Shown: positions 61,970-64,000 of the stretch, piece by piece
Position numbering within the stretch: the first letter of the stretch is position 1
Layout: each line of letters begins with the position of its first letter
Assembly: GCA_017412605.1 (NCBI GenBank)
Contig: JAFPWY010000010.1
Coordinates: 1 to 64,000 of the forward strand
DNA: 64,000 bases
Source of the DNA: Fibrobacter sp.
Lineage (GTDB): Bacteria > Fibrobacterota > Fibrobacteria > Fibrobacterales > Fibrobacteraceae
Reading direction: 5' to 3'
Notes under the pieces: generated by a model
Database searches by the model: none
Told to the model about the DNA's origin: nothing
What the model saw: the letters and a program-made list of their open reading frames with translations, nothing else
Position numbers and translations under genes: made by a program

Positions 61970-62824
61970 ATGAAATCGTACAACGCCATATTGATTGGAA
62001 ACGGAACCATGGGAGCTCGCCACAGGGCTCGTTTTGAGGCGTGTGGAGTTCGCTTCGTGCAGATTGTCGATGTTGGGGATACCGTTAAAAATTGCGATGT
62101 CGATTTTGCAGTTGTTGCATCTCCCGCATCGACCCATTACGCCTATGCCAAGTTTTTCCTGGAGCGCCAAACGCCCGTGTTCGTGGAAAAACCGCTTGCG
62201 ACATCGGCCGAGGAAGCCCAGGAATTGGTGAATTTTGCGTTGCGCAATGGTGTTACGCTATTCGTGGCTCAGTCGGAGTGCTACAATCCCATTTTTCTCA
62301 ACTTTCGCAAGCATTTTCTTGCCGAGTTGCGTTCGCTTAGCGGAGCCCATCTTGAATTCCGTCGCGAACACCGGCCGTCGAACCGCTGCCTGGATGTCGG
62401 AGTTTCGCTGGATTTGATGGTACATGATTTTAGTTTGTTCTTGACCATGTTCCCATACCGCGATATCCACATTGAAAGTATTGAAGAATCTCCAAATGGT
62501 AATCGCGCCCGAGCCCAGCTCAAGGTGGTAAGCGGACCATTTGCCGGTGTTTCGGCAGACTTTGTCGTTGACCGCGAAAGTGCTACGGACCTTCGGAACA
62601 TTACCGTGAATTTTCCTCGGAATGGCGAATTGCCGTCTTCGAGCTATACAGTGAGCTTGGCGCATTACACTCCGGAAGGTGAAATTGCCCATATTCCCGA
62701 TTCTCTCGACAACGAACACAAGTTTTTCCTGAAGCTCCTTGCCGGAGCATGCGGACACTGGGGAAGGCGTGCCGCACAAAACGCCGCTGATTGTGTGAAG
62801 TTAGCAGCGAGCTATGAGCGGTGA
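61970..62824 (+). CDS. Gfo/Idh/MocA family oxidoreductase
   Basis: 284 residues from the ATG at 61970. The Rossmann start IGNGTMGARHRARFEACGV, then VVASPASTHYAYAKFFLE and the EKP motif (VFVEKPLATSAEEA), define the NAD(P)-binding half. The C-terminal half, from about residue 115, is shorter than usual (families often reach 330). Substrate is probably a sugar or sugar nucleotide, inferred from the family only. It is divergent from ybaK; the open frame upstream of 61970 covers the promoter region. Confidence 0.88.
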   Translation: MKSYNAILIGNGTMGARHRARFEACGVRFVQIVDVGDTVKNCDVDFAVVASPASTHYAYAKFFLERQTPVFVEKPLATSAEEAQELVNFALRNGVTLFVAQSECYNPIFLNFRKHFLAELRSLSGAHLEFRREHRPSNRCLDVGVSLDLMVHDFSLFLTMFPYRDIHIESIEESPNGNRARAQLKVVSGPFAGVSADFVVDRESATDLRNITVNFPRNGELPSSSYTVSLAHYTPEGEIAHIPDSLDNEHKFFLKLLAGACGHWGRRAAQNAADCVKLAASYER

Positions 62825-62843
62825 GCAATGAGGCACGAGGTTC

Positions 62844-62961
62844 GAGCAATGAGTCTTTGAGAGACTAGAGAATAGAGACTAGAGAATAGAGACTAGTGGC
62901 TAGTGAAAAGAATCACGCACTTCGTGCGTCAATATAAGACGGCGAAGCCGTGACATTTTTC
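62844..62961 (+). repeat. 118-bp intergenic direct repeat, copy 1
   Basis: Matches 63897-64000 with one base difference (TGGCTAG versus CGGCTAG) plus one extra 14-bp tandem unit (AGAATAGAGACTAG). Contains mini-hairpins ACGCAC-TTC-GTGCGT (62915-62929) and ACGGC-GAA-GCCGT (62939-62951). Confidence 0.9.
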
Positions 62962-63057
62962 CCTAGTCTCTAGATCCTAGATTCTAACCCCTAATCATAT
63001 CCTACTTATCTCATACCTCAAAGGCGCAAAGCGCCGACCTCATACCTCATCCGTTCG
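62962..63057. repeat. Intergenic word repeats before the last gene
   Basis: CTAGTCTCTAGATCCTAGAT, TTCTAACCCCTAATC and then CTCATACCTC, mini-hairpin GGCGC-AAA-GCGCC (63023-63035), GACCTCATACCTCAT. It combines the TAG and GAGGT word types in one stretch. Confidence 0.65.
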
Positions 63058-63083
63058 TGCATTTTTTTATTTTATGAAAAGGT

Positions 63084-63866
63084 ATGCTGAATTTTCGTAT
63101 TAATAAATTGCTCTTTGTGCTTGGTCTTTTATTTTCGTTGAATGCTTTTGCACAAAAGAATGATTCATTGGACGTTCAAAATGAAGATCCGGTTGCTCTC
63201 TTGGATAGCATAGATCATTATCAAAAACTAATTGATAAAACTGAAGCTAAAATTGAGAATAGATCGTGGGGTTATTTGGGAATTGGCCTTGGCTCAGTCA
63301 GCCTTGTTTCTGGCCTGTATTTGTTGCATGGTATTGCGGGAGCTGGTGGCGCTGGCTATGCCATTGGTGTGGGCGTGATTCCTGCAGTGCTTATCTCTGG
63401 GGGCTTGGCCTTGACCATTGCTGGAGGGATGGCTTTGTCTACTACAAGCAAACTGCCTGAAAAAGTTGCGGAGTATAAAGAGCGGAAGGCGTTTTTTACG
63501 GAGCGCTATGATGAAATCAAAGTCAAATATGTCCAAGATTCTAGTTCTGTGAATATGGCTTACATTGAACTTTTAAATGACGATACTTTTAAATCCCTTA
63601 AGAAAAAAGCTCAGTGCCGCGAAAAAGCAAATATCTCGGATTTTTACCAATGTGTTGGCGACCTTTATAGCGAGGCATCTTTATGGGGCTTTTCTTTGGG
63701 GGGTATATTTACAACTCTTGGAACAGCCTATGTCGGTAGCCAAAAAAATTTTACAGCATCAACGGCAATCATGATTCCTCTGATTGGGTATGGTGTCTAC
63801 TTTATCGTTTGCGGCGGAATATTCAATAGTAAGGCAAATGAATATAGGGCCAAGGCTGGCCACTGA
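63084..63866 (+). CDS. Membrane protein of unknown function between direct repeats
   Basis: 260 residues with AAAAGG before the ATG. A signal peptide to about residue 23 (NAFA/Q) precedes a polar segment predicted as coiled coil (LLDSIDHYQKLIDKTEAKIE). Two Gly-rich hydrophobic segments (about 62-82 and 88-112), a second helical stretch and a final hydrophobic region (about 205-250) follow. No family is recognised. Its codons are clearly more AT-rich than those of neighbours. It is bracketed by the 118-bp and 104-bp direct repeats, which hints at acquisition or cassette-like mobility; this is inference. Confidence 0.65.
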   Translation: MLNFRINKLLFVLGLLFSLNAFAQKNDSLDVQNEDPVALLDSIDHYQKLIDKTEAKIENRSWGYLGIGLGSVSLVSGLYLLHGIAGAGGAGYAIGVGVIPAVLISGGLALTIAGGMALSTTSKLPEKVAEYKERKAFFTERYDEIKVKYVQDSSSVNMAYIELLNDDTFKSLKKKAQCREKANISDFYQCVGDLYSEASLWGFSLGGIFTTLGTAYVGSQKNFTASTAIMIPLIGYGVYFIVCGGIFNSKANEYRAKAGH

Positions 63867-63896
63867 CTTGCAATTGAGCAGTGAGCAATGAGCAGT

Positions 63897-64000
63897 GAGC
63901 AATGAGTCTTTGAGAGACTAGAGAATAGAGACTAGCGGCTAGTGAAAAGAATCACGCACTTCGTGCGTCAATATAAGACGGCGAAGCCGTGACATTTTTC
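63897..64000 (+). repeat. 104-bp intergenic direct repeat, copy 2 (cut by window edge)
   Basis: Second copy of the repeat at 62844-62961, one 14-bp unit shorter. It probably continues past the right edge. It lies just after the membrane protein gene. Confidence 0.9.

Noticed and set aside
62844-64000. Long terminal repeats of an insertion sequence or integron
   Set aside because: No transposase or integrase lies between the copies, no terminal inverted repeats were seen, and similar words occur at other gene borders.

Overview
This 64 kb window is a chromosomal segment of a Fibrobacter species, close to the rumen fibre degrader F. succinogenes. The evidence is in the genes. There are several proteins of the FISUMP type (the Fibrobacter succinogenes major paralogous domain) and a regulator of the Fibrobacter paralogous family TIGR02147. 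Lipoproteins and glycosidases carry long poly-serine linkers. Secreted enzymes end in a C-terminal domain resembling type IX secretion sorting domains. Polysaccharide-degrading enzymes are scattered among housekeeping genes. No plasmid, phage, insertion sequence or CRISPR array was recognised.

Layout. 1-3.3 kb: two small lipoproteins (one with Met/Gly/Trp repeats running off the left edge) and an M23 peptidase. 3.4-8.1 kb: tRNA-Ala(GGC), a cyclophilin, then pyrR-pyrB-pseudo-dihydroorotase-PilZ. 8.2-14 kb: a type IV pilus operon pilM-N-O-P-Q whose PilP is a large multidomain fusion. 14-18.4 kb: an M41-like zinc protease, holA, greA, argJ and a MORN/FISUMP lipoprotein. 18.4-21 kb: a GH8 exo-oligoxylanase, tRNA-Ala(CGC) and an unknown lipoprotein. 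21-26.4 kb: a double-length UvrA with four ABC ATPase sites. 26.4-32.3 kb: an FGE-fold secreted protein, a membrane protein, a FISUMP lipoprotein and ychF. 32.6-37.7 kb: a CE15-CE6 hemicellulose esterase pair and a TIGR02147 regulator coupled to a lipoprotein. 37.8-45.3 kb: peptidase, asparaginase, dtd, CAP-domain lipoprotein, psd, an Fe-S DNA-glycosylase-like protein and a GerW protein. 45.4-52 kb: serC and a 1756-residue modular GH5 cellulase. 52-56.4 kb: a candidate small RNA, a degenerate HD protein, a FISUMP gene broken by frameshifts and cysS. 56.5-64 kb: lipoprotein, MBL hydrolase, acyltransferase, GH16 glucanase with ybaK, an oxidoreductase and a membrane protein lying between two copies of a direct repeat.

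How the genes work together. The carbohydrate genes form a small plant-wall toolkit. GH5 acts on beta-glucan or cellulose and GH16 on mixed-linkage or beta-1,3-glucan. CE15 cuts lignin-glucuronoxylan ester links, CE6 deacetylates xylan, and the apparently cytoplasmic GH8 finishes xylo-oligosaccharides. The type IV pilus alignment complex and the surface lipoproteins could support adhesion or movement on fibre; that is inference.

Two window-wide signals stand out beyond the genes. (1) Many transcription units are preceded by TTGnnn, 17 bases, then TAnnTTTG, which resembles the Bacteroidota -33/-7 promoter rather than the classical -10 box. At uvrA this element sits directly against the start codon. 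(2) Gene ends carry a family of short word-like repeats (TAGAG/CTAGA words and GAGGT/ATGAGG words) punctuated by tiny perfect hairpins, several containing the GCGAAGC core. One of these repeats flanks the gene at 63.1-63.9 kb on both sides. All assignments come from reading the sequence without database searches.
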